Made by a program: the position numbers and the translations under genes
Notes under the pieces: model-generated
What the model was told of the DNA's origin: nothing
Database searches by the model: none
Seen by the model: the letters and a program-made list of their open reading frames with translations, nothing else
Source: Calcarisporiella thermophila CBS 279.70
Taxonomy: Eukaryota; Calcarisporiellomycota
Length of the DNA: 64,000 nucleotides
NCBI RefSeq assembly: GCF_041956535.1
Contig: NW_027192209.1
Location: 384,092-448,091, forward strand
Direction: 5' to 3'
In this document: positions 38,153 through 50,922 of the stretch, one piece after another
Layout of the letters: each line of letters opens with the position of its first letter
Numbering within the stretch: position 1 is the stretch's first letter

Positions 38153-39082
38153 ATGGCAGTTCGTGAGTTATCAATTTGCATCATTCATCACTAACTGTTT
38201 CGTTAATTATTTTCATTAAATCGGAATACTAGGTGCCCAATTCGAAAATAGTAATGAGATCGGTGTTTTTTCACGCCTAACGAACTCGTACTGCTTGGTA
38301 GCAATCGGAGGCTCGGAAAACTTCTACAGTGTATTTGAGGCCGAACTAGGTGATGTTATTCCAGTTGTGCATACTTCGATCGCTGGAACTCGCATCGTTG
38401 GTCGCCTAACTGCAGGCAACCGACACGGTCTATTAGTACCCGCCACTGCCACCGACCAGGAACTCCAGCACTTACGCAATTCCCTTCCCGACAAAGTCGC
38501 CGTACAGCGTGTGGAAGAACGTCTATCGGCTCTTGGAAATGTGATTGCTTGCAATGATTATGTAGCATTGGTGCATCCTGATATTGATAGAGTAATTTAA
38601 AATTGCACCTTAATGTTAGTAAGCTTTACTAATTTATCCTAATTTTGTAGGAAACAGAAGAAATTATTGCTGATGTACTTCAAGTTGAAGTGTTCCGGCA
38701 GACTGTAGCAGATAATGTACTGGTAGGCAGCTATTGCTCATTTAGTAATCAGGGTGGTCTGGTAAGTTGAGATTGACAACATTCAGAGTAAAGTAGATAA
38801 CTAATATTATATTTATTAACTCAGGTTCATCCACGAACTAGCATTCAAGACCAAGATGAACTTTCTTCTCTCTTGCAAGTACCTCTTGTCGCTGGTACAG
38901 TGAATCGAGGTTCGGATGTTATTGGTGCAGGGCTAGTAGTAAATGACTGGTGTGCATTTGCGGGGATGGATACTACCTCTACTGAGCTTTCCGTTATCGA
39001 GAGCATATTCAAGTTACAGGAGGCACAGCCAACTGCTATTGTCAACGAGATGCGCGATGCACTAGTTGATAACTATTCATAA
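38153..39082 (+). CDS. TIF6: Eukaryotic translation initiation factor 6
   Basis: Anti-association factor that rides on the pre-60S subunit and is released in the last cytoplasmic maturation step. Exons 38153-38162, 38233-38591, 38651-38761 and 38825-39082 give exactly 245 residues, the invariant eukaryotic length. MAVR is joined to [19 protein letters not shown]; the five-fold repeat of the pentein fold shows in [34 protein letters not shown] and [19 protein letters not shown]. The first coding exon is only 10 nt (ATG GCA GTT C). Tail-to-tail with the AsnRS gene, 162 bp apart. Confidence 0.97.
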
Positions 39083-39244
39083 TTGCTTTCACTTTCCAGA
39101 AATCATGAATAATCTTAGCACCACATGAAAAAATAAAGTTTTTTTGTTTGATTTAAATTTTTAATATTTATTCTTGTTCTAAAGAAAAAAATTTTGCGTC
39201 ACAAAATAATCCACTTTAATACCATACTAATATGAACAGTTCGT

Positions 39245-41411
39245 TTAAGGAGTGCAACGGCCAGTAAAGCGGGGATATAGAGAGCATTCACGAATAGTAT
39301 AACGGTTAAGCATATAAGCAAGGAATCTCTCAAGTCTAAAGTAAGAATGTCAGAATGTAAACAAGTCATTTTATATACTATCATAAAGTAATAACATACC
39401 CTAACCCGAATCCACCGTGTTCAGTGGTGCCGTATTTACGCTGATCGGTATACCAATAGTAAGGAGAAGCATCAATTCCCTCTTTCTTATAAGCTGCCAA
39501 AAGCTCATCCTAAAATAGCCTAATTATTAGCATAAAAAATGCGACTGCAAAATAATCTGATAACGTACCAGATCTGAAATCCTCATACTTCCACCAACAA
39601 TCTCACCAACTCCTGGAAGCAATACATCAACTGACTCAGTTAATCTATTGTCTTCGGGACATCGCTTCATGTAAAACGCCTTAATCTCTGAAGGGAAACG
39701 ACAAAGCATAATAGGGCGACCAATTTTATCAGTCATTTGGCGCTCAGGAGCTTCAGGAATATCTTCGCCAAACTCATAGAATGTGCCATCCTCCTTTGTG
39801 ATGTTGTTCTCGCGCAGATATTTAATCGCATCTGCATAGTCCATTCGAAGGAAAGGCTGCTTTGGTACTTCAAGTTGTGGGTTGAGCATGCGAACTATCT
39901 CCGCTATCTTAGGATTTTCAAGAGCGCTCTTGACAGTGAAAACAATCTAAATAAAATTATACTGTATTAGTGCGAAATCTTTTATATTATAAAAGTTTTT
40001 CAGTATCACCATATCTTCAATTAAGTTCAGTAGATCATTGAAGTCAATAAAGGCCATCTCCGCCTCAACATGTGTATATTCGGAAAGGTGACGGCGAGTA
40101 TGAGACTTCTCTGCGCGATATGATTCGGCCATGCAATAAACATCACCCAGAGATGGCAGACATGTTTCAAGGTACAGCTGAGATGATTGAGTGAGGTAGG
40201 CCTAATGAAAAGGTGACCGAGGTATTAAAACGATGCACTACAAAATGAAATATCAATAGCATGCACGTACTTTTTGTCCATAATAGTCAAATTCGAACAA
40301 TGTGCTTCCACCCTCTACCTGGGTCTGCACCATACACGGTGGGGTGACCTCGTGGAACCCACGATTGTCGAAGAATTCGCGCATAGTTTTCAAAACTTCA
40401 GAACGAACACGTAAAACAGCTGAAGCCTGCTCTCCACGAATTACCAAATGGCGCTGGTTGAAGAGGACATTGGGGTCAGATTCTTCATTAAGCTTGTTAC
40501 CAATTGCCTCATCGCCACCAGGAGCTTTATGGATACACTCCCAGTAATCAACAACTAGTTCATGATTGTCAGGTGCCTATTGAAAAATATTGCTGGAGTT
40601 AGATATGGATTTTTGATTATTTTCAAATCTAAATATTATTCACCTTTTTACCCTCAGGCAATTCATTAATAACACCGTATACTGTGATAGTCGACTCCAA
40701 ACTGAGGGTGATTGCGTCATAAGTGTGGCACTATGCAATGGATGAGTACTTAGCGAAAGCTATGGATTTACTATCAAGTTACTTACAAGCTTTCCAGTCA
40801 TTACACACTGAATATATCCAGAGCCATCTCGCAGCACAATAAACTTCATGTCCTTTCCTTGTGTACGTAAACGATGCACCCATCCAGATATTTTCACACG
40901 AAGTTTACGGTTTTTGATACTTTCCCTAATTTTAATTTTCTTTGCTTCCGGAAGAGATGCATCTTGTTCTAGTATGATGCTCTTTGCCTCTTCAAGCCGC
41001 CTTGCCTCTTCTTCTGCTTGAGCTTTCGCCTTTTCAGCATCTAGCGCACGCTGTTCTTCCAGGCGTTTTTGCTTGCGCAGCTGGGCATCTAAAAGCTTTT
41101 TCGCTTTCTTGAGCGCAGCACCAGAAATGTCTTTATAATTCTCTTCAGCCGATTTTCGCACCTGAATGCGCACCGTATCGCCATGCTTCTCCAAGGCTTT
41201 GACTGTAGTTAGGTATGGCAACTCTTCAGTTCCATTTCCATTCTCGTCATTTCCAGAAGTTTCATCCACAAAAGCAAAGGGACCTTAAACAAAAGAGTTA
41301 GGGGGAGGTTAATTTCTGAATCTCAAGAGCAAAATGGAGCCTTATTTGTGCTAAATTACCATCTTTAAGGTCCAGCTTTTCTACAGATGCTGACATGTCT
41401 TTGATTGTCAT
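39245..41411 (-). CDS. DED81: Asparaginyl-tRNA synthetase, cytosolic
   Basis: Class IIb synthetase charging tRNA-Asn. Exons 41360-41411, 40787-41283, 40644-40730, 40271-40576, 40010-40201, 39569-39946, 39400-39509 and 39245-39335 give 570 residues. After an N-terminal extension with a long charged helix (typical of eukaryotic AsnRS) comes the OB-fold ([19 protein letters not shown]). The catalytic domain has [29 protein letters not shown], motif 2 [19 protein letters not shown] and motif 3 [14 protein letters not shown], ending [10 protein letters not shown]. The true start lies in a small upstream exon (ATG at 41411, with a second ATG at 41396); the long open frame alone starts at a GTG. GGSTLF and the C-terminal CTP mark AsnRS rather than AspRS. 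Confidence 0.95.
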
Positions 41412-41973
41412 TGGATCTTTTACTGTTTAAATTAAATTATAAGTAAAAGGAGAGAAAATATTATCAAAGTGACAATTTATGAATTTTTGTTGACACATTG
41501 CATAAATGCATACGCTCTGCGACTGGGATCCAAAATACAATGGATTTTTCCTATTCATAAATTGCGTTTAAATTCAATAACAATCTCAATAGCAATAGAA
41601 TATCTGGAAATAAGAATGTATTGTCTGTAGGTCATCAAACCAAACTTTGGCTCTCCACAATAAAGATAATTACTTGCTTCCGAAAAGTTTAGAAAAGTGA
41701 TACAAAATATAAAGCAATAGCATTCAGAGGCATATATGATAATAAACCGAAAATATGTACTTTCCATATTTTCATGTCGTCAAGAATTATAACCACAGTA
41801 TTTAAATACAATTATAGGAAAAATTGGAAGTGTTATAGCGCAGTGATATTGAGTTCCAGGAATACTTATATTACTCTATGCTGAAACTCATATATCACCA
41901 TTTCAAACCAACGAAGGCATCACTGAGAATGAGAATCGGTCAATTATACAGTGAGCATAAGCAAAAAAAAAAC
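41412..41973. other. Intergenic region
   Basis: AT-rich spacer between the AsnRS start and the ArfGAP stop, both on minus. No feature recognised. Confidence 0.5.
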
Positions 41974-43348
<1,375 letters not shown>

Positions 43349-43723
43349 AGTTGTAGTAGCTTCAATATATACCCTAGAGTTAGTATCAAAATTTAAATCG
43401 TCTAACTTTACCAACTCCGCATCTATTAAATCAAATAAAAAAATGAAAAAAAAACATAGCTAAACTTGTTAATACTCTATATATTTAATAGCGGAATGAT
43501 ATGTTCATATGTTTGCAGAAATTAAATGAAAGTCCTAGAATATAGGTTAGATAAGATTTTTTGAAGCCAAAGGGAATTTTTATTTAGAAATATAACAAAA
43601 ATATTTCATAGCCAAGTGATAATCCATAAAAATATTGAGAAAAATCGTTGAAAATGAAGTGTAAAGAAGAATGGTTATAGGAAACGAAGAAAGTATAAGA
43701 GATTTATAGTCCCCGTATACCAA
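43349..43723. other. Intergenic region
   Basis: AT-rich spacer between the ArfGAP start and the 3' end of the capping protein gene. Nothing else seen. Confidence 0.5.
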
Positions 43724-44804
43724 CTAGCGCTGTCGTGCCTGTAGTCGATCGGCAAGTTCCCGTCGGATCTCTTCTTGACGCCGTTGATCTGCCAATGAAG
43801 TCACAGCGCGCAACTCGTTTACTACATCCTTAGTTTTTCCAAAATATACCTCTTGTAATGAATTGCGCATTCGCAATTCCATATCTTCAATCATCCGACC
43901 AAGGTTCGCTATATGAGCCTGTTGCCCTTCAGCGATAGATAAATCTTGCTCGGCCTGCCTTGTTAGACTACCTGACAAATTCATCTTGCCAACATCTCTA
44001 TTATTCATAAATAAGTAGAGCATAACTGTGGACGTGAGCTTATAATGCGCGCTACGACCACGTTCTTGTGCTTCAAAAACATGAATTGAATCCCAGCCGC
44101 CCCTTTCTCCATCGCTTACTGAAATTAAAGAAAAGAAATTTGCATGAAAGGAAAATCCTGATATAGAGAATAAATTTTTGATCTATTATAATTACCTTTT
44201 TTATCAGGACAACTCCGGCAAAACCGTCATCGAGATCCCAAAGATAAACAGACGACACACCACCATCATAGTACCTATAAATGAAGCGAAATTGTTATAC
44301 GAAAAATGACTTGGATGGGAACTAATTTTATATTTTACATGTCACGGAATGTATCAAAGGCTTTATTTGCCATTATTTCCAGCTTGCGAAGGTCGGGTGA
44401 AGGTGTTGTTCCATCGGAAAGAGGAGGATCATATTCATTTGAATGAGGCGACCTTCAGAGATAAGTAGCACGATAAAAACGCTAGTTCATGAAAACACGA
44501 ATTTGGTTTTTCTCTACCTGTAAGAGTCTCCATCACGATTGTAGTCGCAGATGAGATATTCTGCACCTGTCTGTTTGCAGCTACGAACTTTGAGAGGTTG
44601 GTCAATGGAAGATAGAAGGTCATCTGTTAGATGTGGAACGAGGTCAATGAGATGTGCTAGATTCTCCTCCGTATTTTGAGGAGGAAGTCTGCGCATAAGA
44701 TCCAGCGCGCAATCAAATTGGTTATCAACCTATATAAAAGCCAACACCAATATATCAAAAATAAGCCCAATGCCACATCTCTCTCTTAAATTCAACCATA
44801 CCAT
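43724..44804 (-). CDS. CAPZB: F-actin capping protein beta subunit
   Basis: Caps actin barbed ends as a heterodimer with the alpha subunit (yeast Cap2). Exons 44802-44804, 44518-44729, 44339-44452, 44196-44274 and 43724-44118. The first coding exon is the ATG alone, joined to [19 protein letters not shown]. Further family motifs: [109 protein letters not shown]. Exon 44196-44274 ends in phase 0 (IKK) but the next exon needs phase 1 to read [10 protein letters not shown], so one base is unaccounted for next to an A6 run at about 44197-44203. No alternative GT or AG repairs it. Confidence 0.92.
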
Positions 44805-44959
44805 CGTTAATCTAGCTACTTTAGTCGAGCCACTTTAAAATAAGAAAATTAGAAAACGCGATTTCCCCTTTAGTTTCGATTATTTGAGTGGCTTATGAAA
44901 AAGGGGTGTTTGAATATTCACTTTGCTTCCTTACCTATAGATCTTAACCTTATAATTAA
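44805..44959. promoter_or_regulatory. Shared divergent promoter region CAPZB/mS38
   Basis: 155 bp between two divergent start codons; promoters must overlap. No factor site is claimed. Confidence 0.45.
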
Positions 44960-45720
44960 ATGAACCGCAATTCTGTACTAAGATTGAGAGCATTCGCTCT
45001 AACATCAACTCCTAGATTTAAGTCATTACCACCTGCGCGACTAAATATTTCATATTGCCCGTCTTCCCACTTCTATTCTTCGTCCTCTTCTTCGTCTTCG
45101 TCTTCGTCTTCCTCATCGTCTTCACCTCCTGGAGGTAAAAACACAGAGCGACGACAGTCTCCAGCGACAGTTTCTTTCACTCCTGTAACAGAAATTCCCA
45201 ATTTTACAGAGAAAGAGCTTGCTCAATGCCGATTTTATGCACTACACCGCCCACTTTTTGATATTGGAAATGACGAACGGGTTAAATACGATCGGATAGA
45301 AGAAAAAGATGATAGTAAGTAACACAGCGCCTTTGCAATTTTTTATTTTTTTTTTCATTCTCACCTGTATAAATTATAGGCGATGAAGCACTTGCTAGGT
45401 ATTTTTCAGGACTGCGTCCATTCGAGCCACCGAATCAATCTCAAAATTTCAAATTTTCTGAGCTATCTCAAGTGCAAGCAGACCAGGCTCAGTATAGCCC
45501 CTTTGTGGATATATTGGAGGCCAGTGAACTAGATGATAATTCTACAGCTGTAGTGGAAGAATTTCTATCCGATGGGCTGCAACGACTATCAGTATCTCCC
45601 ATGCTTCAGAAAATGGAACTTACTAGTGTGCGAAGGAAAAGAAGGTTGAAGATGAACAAGCATAAATACCGGAAATTGCGAAAGCGAACAAGAGCGCTTA
45701 GAAAGCGCCTGGGTAAATAA
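44960..45720 (+). CDS. COX24: Mitochondrial small-subunit ribosomal protein mS38 (Cox24/AURKAIP1)
   Basis: mS38 is the last-joining, strongly basic tail protein of the mitoribosomal small subunit; yeast Cox24 is needed for COX1 expression. Exons 44960-45314 and 45380-45720 give 231 residues. The N-terminus is a basic presequence (MNRNSVLRLRAFALTSTPRF). A run of about 15 serines follows, coded by a TCN-rich tract (45076-45123). The defining C-terminal motif is MELTSVRRKRRLKMNKHKYR followed by KLRKRTRALRKRLGK at the very end, the usual position for this family. Confidence 0.93.
45076..45123 (+). repeat. Serine-coding TTC/GTC/CTC microsatellite-like tract
   Basis: Triplet-rich pyrimidine tract inside mS38 coding for about 15 serines in a row; a likely site of length variation between strains. 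Confidence 0.8.
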
Positions 45721-45864
45721 TATCTATAATGTGTATTAATTCCCTTTTTATTCCTCTTCCTTTATTTCTCTGCAATGAGCTTTTTTTATGTTCTATTTAT
45801 GTGTTGGAAAATATATAGAAGAGGGGATGTTTTTTTTGGAATAAAGAGTATATAAATAAGGTCA

Positions 45865-46836
45865 TTAATTCATTACAGAACGTGCTGCTTCTATTGCATT
45901 TCGCAATTTCGTCTTGTCTTTGGTATAGTGATAATCAAGCTGCTCCTGAGAGTACCGGTATGGGCAGGATTTTCCTCCAACAAAAGTAGCAGCATAATCC
46001 CTCATCTCTACCCATTTTACATAATCATGAGTTTGACGCGAGAAGCCTTGGTGAGTGCCTTTCCCATAAGTCCCGTATGTTTTCAGAATGTCATCCAACA
46101 TCGATTTGAGTTGCTCATCCCCCTGTGGAAATGGATGTGTGAGAGGGGGATCATTGATATCCTGTAGCGGAGGGCCATCTATATCAATAATAACTTTATA
46201 TGGGTATTAATGTTCACCTAGAACTGTGCTACACAAACTTTTCAGTCATTAACTAATTTACCAACTCCTCTCAGAGCAATCCATGGTCCATAGTCTTGGT
46301 GCAAACAAAGAATCTGATTGTAGTAAGCGAGATGTGCTTCATGTGCTAATCTTTGAAAAGCCACAAACCGCTCGTCTTTATCATAGGTATATCGCAGCTC
46401 ATATTTGATATTTTTGGCACCAATAATGTTTTCTACAACTTTCTCAATACATCGAGTAGAGTAGGTATCTACTGGATGATTATCGATACAAATGTCTTTA
46501 GAGGAGACAAGGTAATTTATGAAGATCGGCCAAAAATGTCGCGTATTTCCGATAACTAATTCAAATATTTGATATATCAATTCAATACAAAAATATCTCT
46601 GTTAATTCTTACCTACAGCTAGGGTCGATTTAGAACGACCAAAAGTAGGTAAATGGGCGGATACTGTTGGAGGCAAAGATGTATTGTACCTGAAAGAAAA
46701 ATGTTTAGTAATCGGATCCTAATAAAAGGGGATATGAAATATCTAATTACCTTTGAACTGGGAATGCCTTGACAAGGTCAAAGCCCAACGGGTATAGGAG
46801 TGCTTGAAATTCCTTAGTAATGGAACGCCAGTTCAT
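45865..46836 (-). CDS. MMACHC: Cobalamin-processing protein MMACHC-like (CblC)
   Basis: In animals MMACHC strips the upper ligand from imported cobalamins (decyanation, dealkylation) and hands the cofactor to methionine synthase and methylmalonyl-CoA mutase. Exons 46751-46836, 46613-46689, 46262-46555 and 45865-46193 give 261 residues (human 282, with a disordered tail). Collinear landmarks: LLYPLGFDLVKAFPVQRYN then LPP, LAVVIGNTRHFWPIF, DNHPVDTYS, FQRLAHEAHLAYYNQ, GPWIALRGVVIIDIDGPP, MRDYA, and YRYSQEQLDYHY. These match the flavodoxin-like fold and the HPVD and PW..LRGVV signatures of the family. No mitochondrial presequence, as expected for a cytosolic protein. Dikarya usually lack it; early-diverging fungi are known to use cobalamin. 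Confidence 0.86.
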
Positions 46837-47197
46837 CAATAAAACTCAGGAACACTATCCATTGAAACGAATTTGAAAATCTGTGACTACTTATAACAAA
46901 AACTACGTGATAATAGAATAGATACTTGGTAGAATATTGAACAGAAAAAACTATTTCTCAAGATAGTCTATCATACGTTAGCTAAAAGAGCAACATACGA
47001 AGGCTGATTTTATGCGTTCCTTTTCGTTTTTGCTCTTTACTTGAATGGTGAATGAAACTCTAGGAGTTATTCAAGAATATATCAGCTGTATTTAAATTTA
47101 AAAATCGTACTATATTGGAGTGAATTAATAAAAACGTATACGTGTAAAAACCAGAGCCGTTAATACTTTTCTCAACTGGCAAATCCCTTTGTTTATT
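46837..47197. promoter_or_regulatory. Divergent upstream region of MMACHC and the siderophore gene
   Basis: 361 bp between the two start codons. It holds TGATAA (46908-46913) and a palindrome AGATAGTCTATCA (46961-46973) made of two facing GATA sites. HGATAR sites are the targets of fungal iron-repressor GATA factors (SreA/Urbs1 type), so iron control of the downstream gene is possible; this is inference. Confidence 0.35.
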
Positions 47198-49218
47198 ATG
47201 AGCAATTCACATTTTAATAGTGTCGTATCCGAGCTTTCCTTCCCTACTTCTTCTCCCAAGCCTAGAACTCATTTGGAGCGTGCTCAATTCGCATGCACAT
47301 CTCGACTCATTACTTGTTTCATTAATGAGGATTTGATCAAAGGCTATTATCACACCCTCCCCGATAATGGCCTACGCTCTTGGTGTGTTGTTCCCATAGC
47401 TACAAATGGAGATATTTATATTATCAGTTTGAAGAATCCTCCTGTAGGTAGACGTGGGGTCTACAATTTAGAGATAACCCTGCTAGATCCACAGGACTTG
47501 ATGTTTCCTTTGTACAATGTGGAAAGTGGAAAGGTAAACCAGAGGCTTTTATGCTATTAGAGGGCAGTTGGCTCGTGTTTTAAACATTTCTCCTTCTCTT
47601 CGAAAGATTGTTCCTGAATATGATCCAGTCAGCACATTTCGAAAACTATCAAAAGCTGCTGGAGTAGAACGTAAGATATTCGAAGAGCTAGTACCGGAAA
47701 TCGAGAGTACGGTTATGTATATGGGTAGTCTATGATAAACTTAGAGAGATGAAGCCACATATTCAAAAAAATTTTTTTCATACACTAGAACATACTTTCG
47801 CAAACCGAGTTCCGGCCCCAACACTTGCCTCTTCGAGCATCGATTGGGAACAGAGTATTATTGAGGGACACCCACACCATCCAACGCATAAAGCTCGTTG
47901 TGCTGTTCCACCTATTCCACCCATAGCCCCCGGAAGTTTTGAGTTTAACACGATCAAACTTCGTTTTGTCTCTGTCCCTGCAACTGAAATGAATATAAGA
48001 GGCGAGTTTCTCCAGCTTATGTTTCCTTTGCTTGAGTATGCTGGGTTCAAGAACATTCCTCAAGATAAGGTTATTATACCACTACACCCTTTACAAGTTC
48101 CAAACGTGGAAGCTCGCTTCAAGGATCGAGGAATCAATGTCTATCCTCCGGAATTCACAGTTGAAGCACGTGTGCAGGCATCCCTTCGTACCGTCGTTCT
48201 ACCCGAAATTTTGCCTGGGTATGCAATTAAGCTAGCTTGTGGTATTAACATAACCTCGGCAATGCGAACTATTACCCCGTACACCGCACATCTCGGACCA
48301 GGGATTTCACGAGATATTATCCCTCGTCTTGAGATCGATCCCACGGTACTCGCTGTAGAATTAGAGCCGGGAAGTGCCTGGGCACGTCACTCTGATCCCA
48401 ACTACAGCAAACATCTTAGCTGCGTATTTCGGCAAGAGACGAGCGAGATGGACCAGGAGAAGCAGGGTGAAAGAGAGATTATTTGTGCGGCTTTGGTCGA
48501 AAGGGACCCAGATGCCAATGGTTCTGAAGAAAGCGTTTTAATTCGAAGATGGGGTCTCGATACTCGCGAAAAGGCTATGCAATTCCTTAAGCGCTACGCT
48601 AACATTGCATTCCGCGCGTTTCTTCCCCCACTACTTAAAAATGGATTTGCATTTGAAGCCCATCTACAGAATACGAAGGCATGTTTCGACCGGCAGACTG
48701 GCGAGCTAAAAAGCTTCCGAATCCGAGATTTCGGGGGAATTAAATTGCATCAAGAAACACTGGAGCTTACGACCGGGAGAAGGGTGGAAGTACTTCCTGG
48801 AAGCGTTATTGAAGCGGAAAATGCTAAGGACACCTATAAGCTACTCCATCATACCCTAATACAGTGTCATTTACAACAAGTGGTGCGAGCACTACAGCTC
48901 CACGCAGATGGCATTGGCTGGCAAATCGTGCGTGAAGAATTTATACAGCAAGTTCCTAGACAACACCCGCTTTTTAATGCCTGGCTTAACGAGGAGTATG
49001 TTTTGGGCAAATGCTTGATTCGAATGAAATTCGATGGTCTTTCTCGAGATGTGTGTATATTAGTATTTTATTCTAGTTATCTATTTGCGCTTTTAACACT
49101 TTATTTCTACCAGTATATCTACAGGTTGATACCTAACATTTTGCTATATCGACCTCCTACGGACGATCATATCAATACTAATCAAGACATTGCCTATGTG
49201 GCTGCTGAATCGAACTAG
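47198..49218 (+). CDS. NRPS-independent siderophore synthetase (IucA/IucC), possibly rhizoferrin synthetase; three frame breaks
   Basis: NIS synthetases adenylate citrate and condense it with amines or alcohols to make carboxylate siderophores; in Mucorales such an enzyme makes rhizoferrin. The frame opens at 47198 (RAQFACTSRLITCFI is a typical N-terminal helix) and the long 3' part gives RDRGINVYPPEF, LKLACGINITSAMRT, TPYTAHLGPGIS, SAWARHSDPNYSKH, AFEAHLQNTKACFD, RIRDFGGIKLHQE and QQVPRQHPLF, all in family order. Intron 49051-49113 precedes the last exon. Continuity needs three one-base corrections, near 47532, 47563 and 47724; between them the protein reads sensibly (GKPEAFMLLEG, QLARVLNIS, VVYDKLREM). 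Sequence error or early decay cannot be told apart here. Total would be about 650 residues, normal for the family. Confidence 0.82.
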
Positions 49219-49349
49219 ACTTCTGCAGTACAATTTAGAATATGTAAAATATATATGGAAATAATCTAGAAAATAAAATCGAGTTAAAAAAAGAGCCTAT
49301 AAACTTGTAATTTTATCAAGAGATAAAGTTGAAATACAATTTCACAACG

Positions 49350-50271
49350 ATGGGGAACACTCAACCAAAAGGACAGAGGATCACTGTGCAAGATAAGGCT
49401 ATATTAGATCTGAAGATCCAGCGCGATAAACTTCATCAATACCAGAAGAGGGTAATTTGAAGCGCTTAAATTTTGACCAATGTTAAGCACTAGTAACCTT
49501 TTCCTCTTTAATTTAGATCCTACTCATCATAGATCGCGAGGTTGAAATTGCTAAGGTAGCCATCGTAAAGGGAGACAAACGTAGAGCTCTTCTTGCTCTT
49601 AAAAAGAAGAGATATCAAGAAAAACTTTTGGAAAAATCAGATGCCCATCTTATTAATCTTGAGAATCTGGTATTTTATACATTAATTCTATTTTCAAACT
49701 ATTTACTAAGCTCTTTACTATAGACAAATTCTATTGAATTTGCACTGGTTGAGAAGGAAATTCTTTCAGGTCTCAAGCAAGGCAACCAGGTACTTAAGGA
49801 ATTGCAGAAAGAGATGTCCGTTGAGAGTGTGGAGAAATTGATGGAGGAGACAGCGGATGCAATAGCATACCAGAATGTAAGTGAAAAATCAGTACTAATA
49901 CTAGCTATTAGAAATGGTATCTTACACTGTCAATATAATATAGGAAATTGATGAGTTACTGAGCTCCCAGATAAGCGCCCAAGATGAAGAAGATATTTTG
50001 GAACAGTTAGCACAAATTGAACTAGAGCAGAGAATAGGAAATGAGCTCCCAGAAGTGCCTACAACTGAGCCGATCAAGGATAAGGGTGAATTTTTTTCCT
50101 CAGAGTTCTGCATCTGTATATTTTGAAGTTTAATATCCTGTGCTATTTGTAGATGAAGTCCTTTCCGAAGAGGAAGAAAAGGAGAGCAAAGAGGAAAAGG
50201 TAGCATCTCGCAAAAACAAGCAGAAAGCCCAATCAAGTAGACAGCTTGAGCCCGCACTGCTAGCAGCTTAA
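49350..50271 (+). CDS. VPS20: ESCRT-III subunit Vps20 (CHMP6)
   Basis: Nucleates ESCRT-III filaments at endosomes after binding ESCRT-II. Exons 49350-49451, 49517-49669, 49724-49876, 49944-50085 and 50153-50271 give 222 residues. MGNTQ provides the Gly2 expected to be N-myristoylated. The basic helical hairpin reads ILDLKIQRDKLHQYQKR then IDREVEIAKVAIVKGDKRRA, LLALKKKRYQEKLLEKSDAH, and the acidic C-terminal half (AIAYQNEIDELLSS, ISAQDEEDILEQLAQIELE) is the autoinhibitory/MIM region. All introns close in phase. The myristoylated start plus sequence distinguishes Vps20 from the related Snf7. Confidence 0.93.
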
Positions 50272-50922
50272 GTTACTGGTGCAAATTTGTATTATATAAT
50301 AAATATCACGCTACATTTTGATCAGCATCTCCTCCATTGCATTTACTATAAAAAACTATGCTCGATCTATTCCCTCAAACCTAGCTTTACAAGACATGAC
50401 CGTAAGCGATTTAAACAAAAATGGCACTTTTAATCACAGGTAGATTATAGAAAATAGTTATCGTAAACCTTACTACTTTTGGCTATTACCCCTATATTTG
50501 TTGATAGCATAACTTACACTCGCTACATTATTCGTCCACTGTCGACTGCAAACCCCTTCTATCGACTTCGTTGAGTTAATTTTCTAAGGATGTGTTGAGA
50601 TAGACGAGGTGTGCAATATTAAAAAAAAAAATTGATCGAGTCAATATACGAGCCAATAATTACATTATTCGAGCTTGATAAACCTTTCTTGAAGTATATT
50701 ATGTAGCTTATAAATAGCTCTTAATCTCAATGAATTTTTTCTCAAGATCTAAGTGAAAGATTAGAACGAGTCATCAATAAGTGCATGCATTTCGTGAACT
50801 ACAAATATATCTTCACCTAAATTTTTATTTTCTTTTTTTTTATAACATGATTGGGAGCTTATATGTATTATTCAAAATGTTGAATATACGCTACTTTGCA
50901 TAGTTTTTTTTAGCCCAAGTAT
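50272..50922. other. Intergenic, convergent region
   Basis: AT-rich spacer between VPS20 and the Gly/Tyr/Cys-rich gene. An A10 run lies near 50622. No gene recognised. Confidence 0.5.

Noticed and set aside
47749-49218. Starting the siderophore synthetase at the ATG at 47749
   Set aside because: Would drop the N-terminal region (RAQFACTSRLITCF, QLARVLNIS) that belongs to the family and lies just upstream in other frames.
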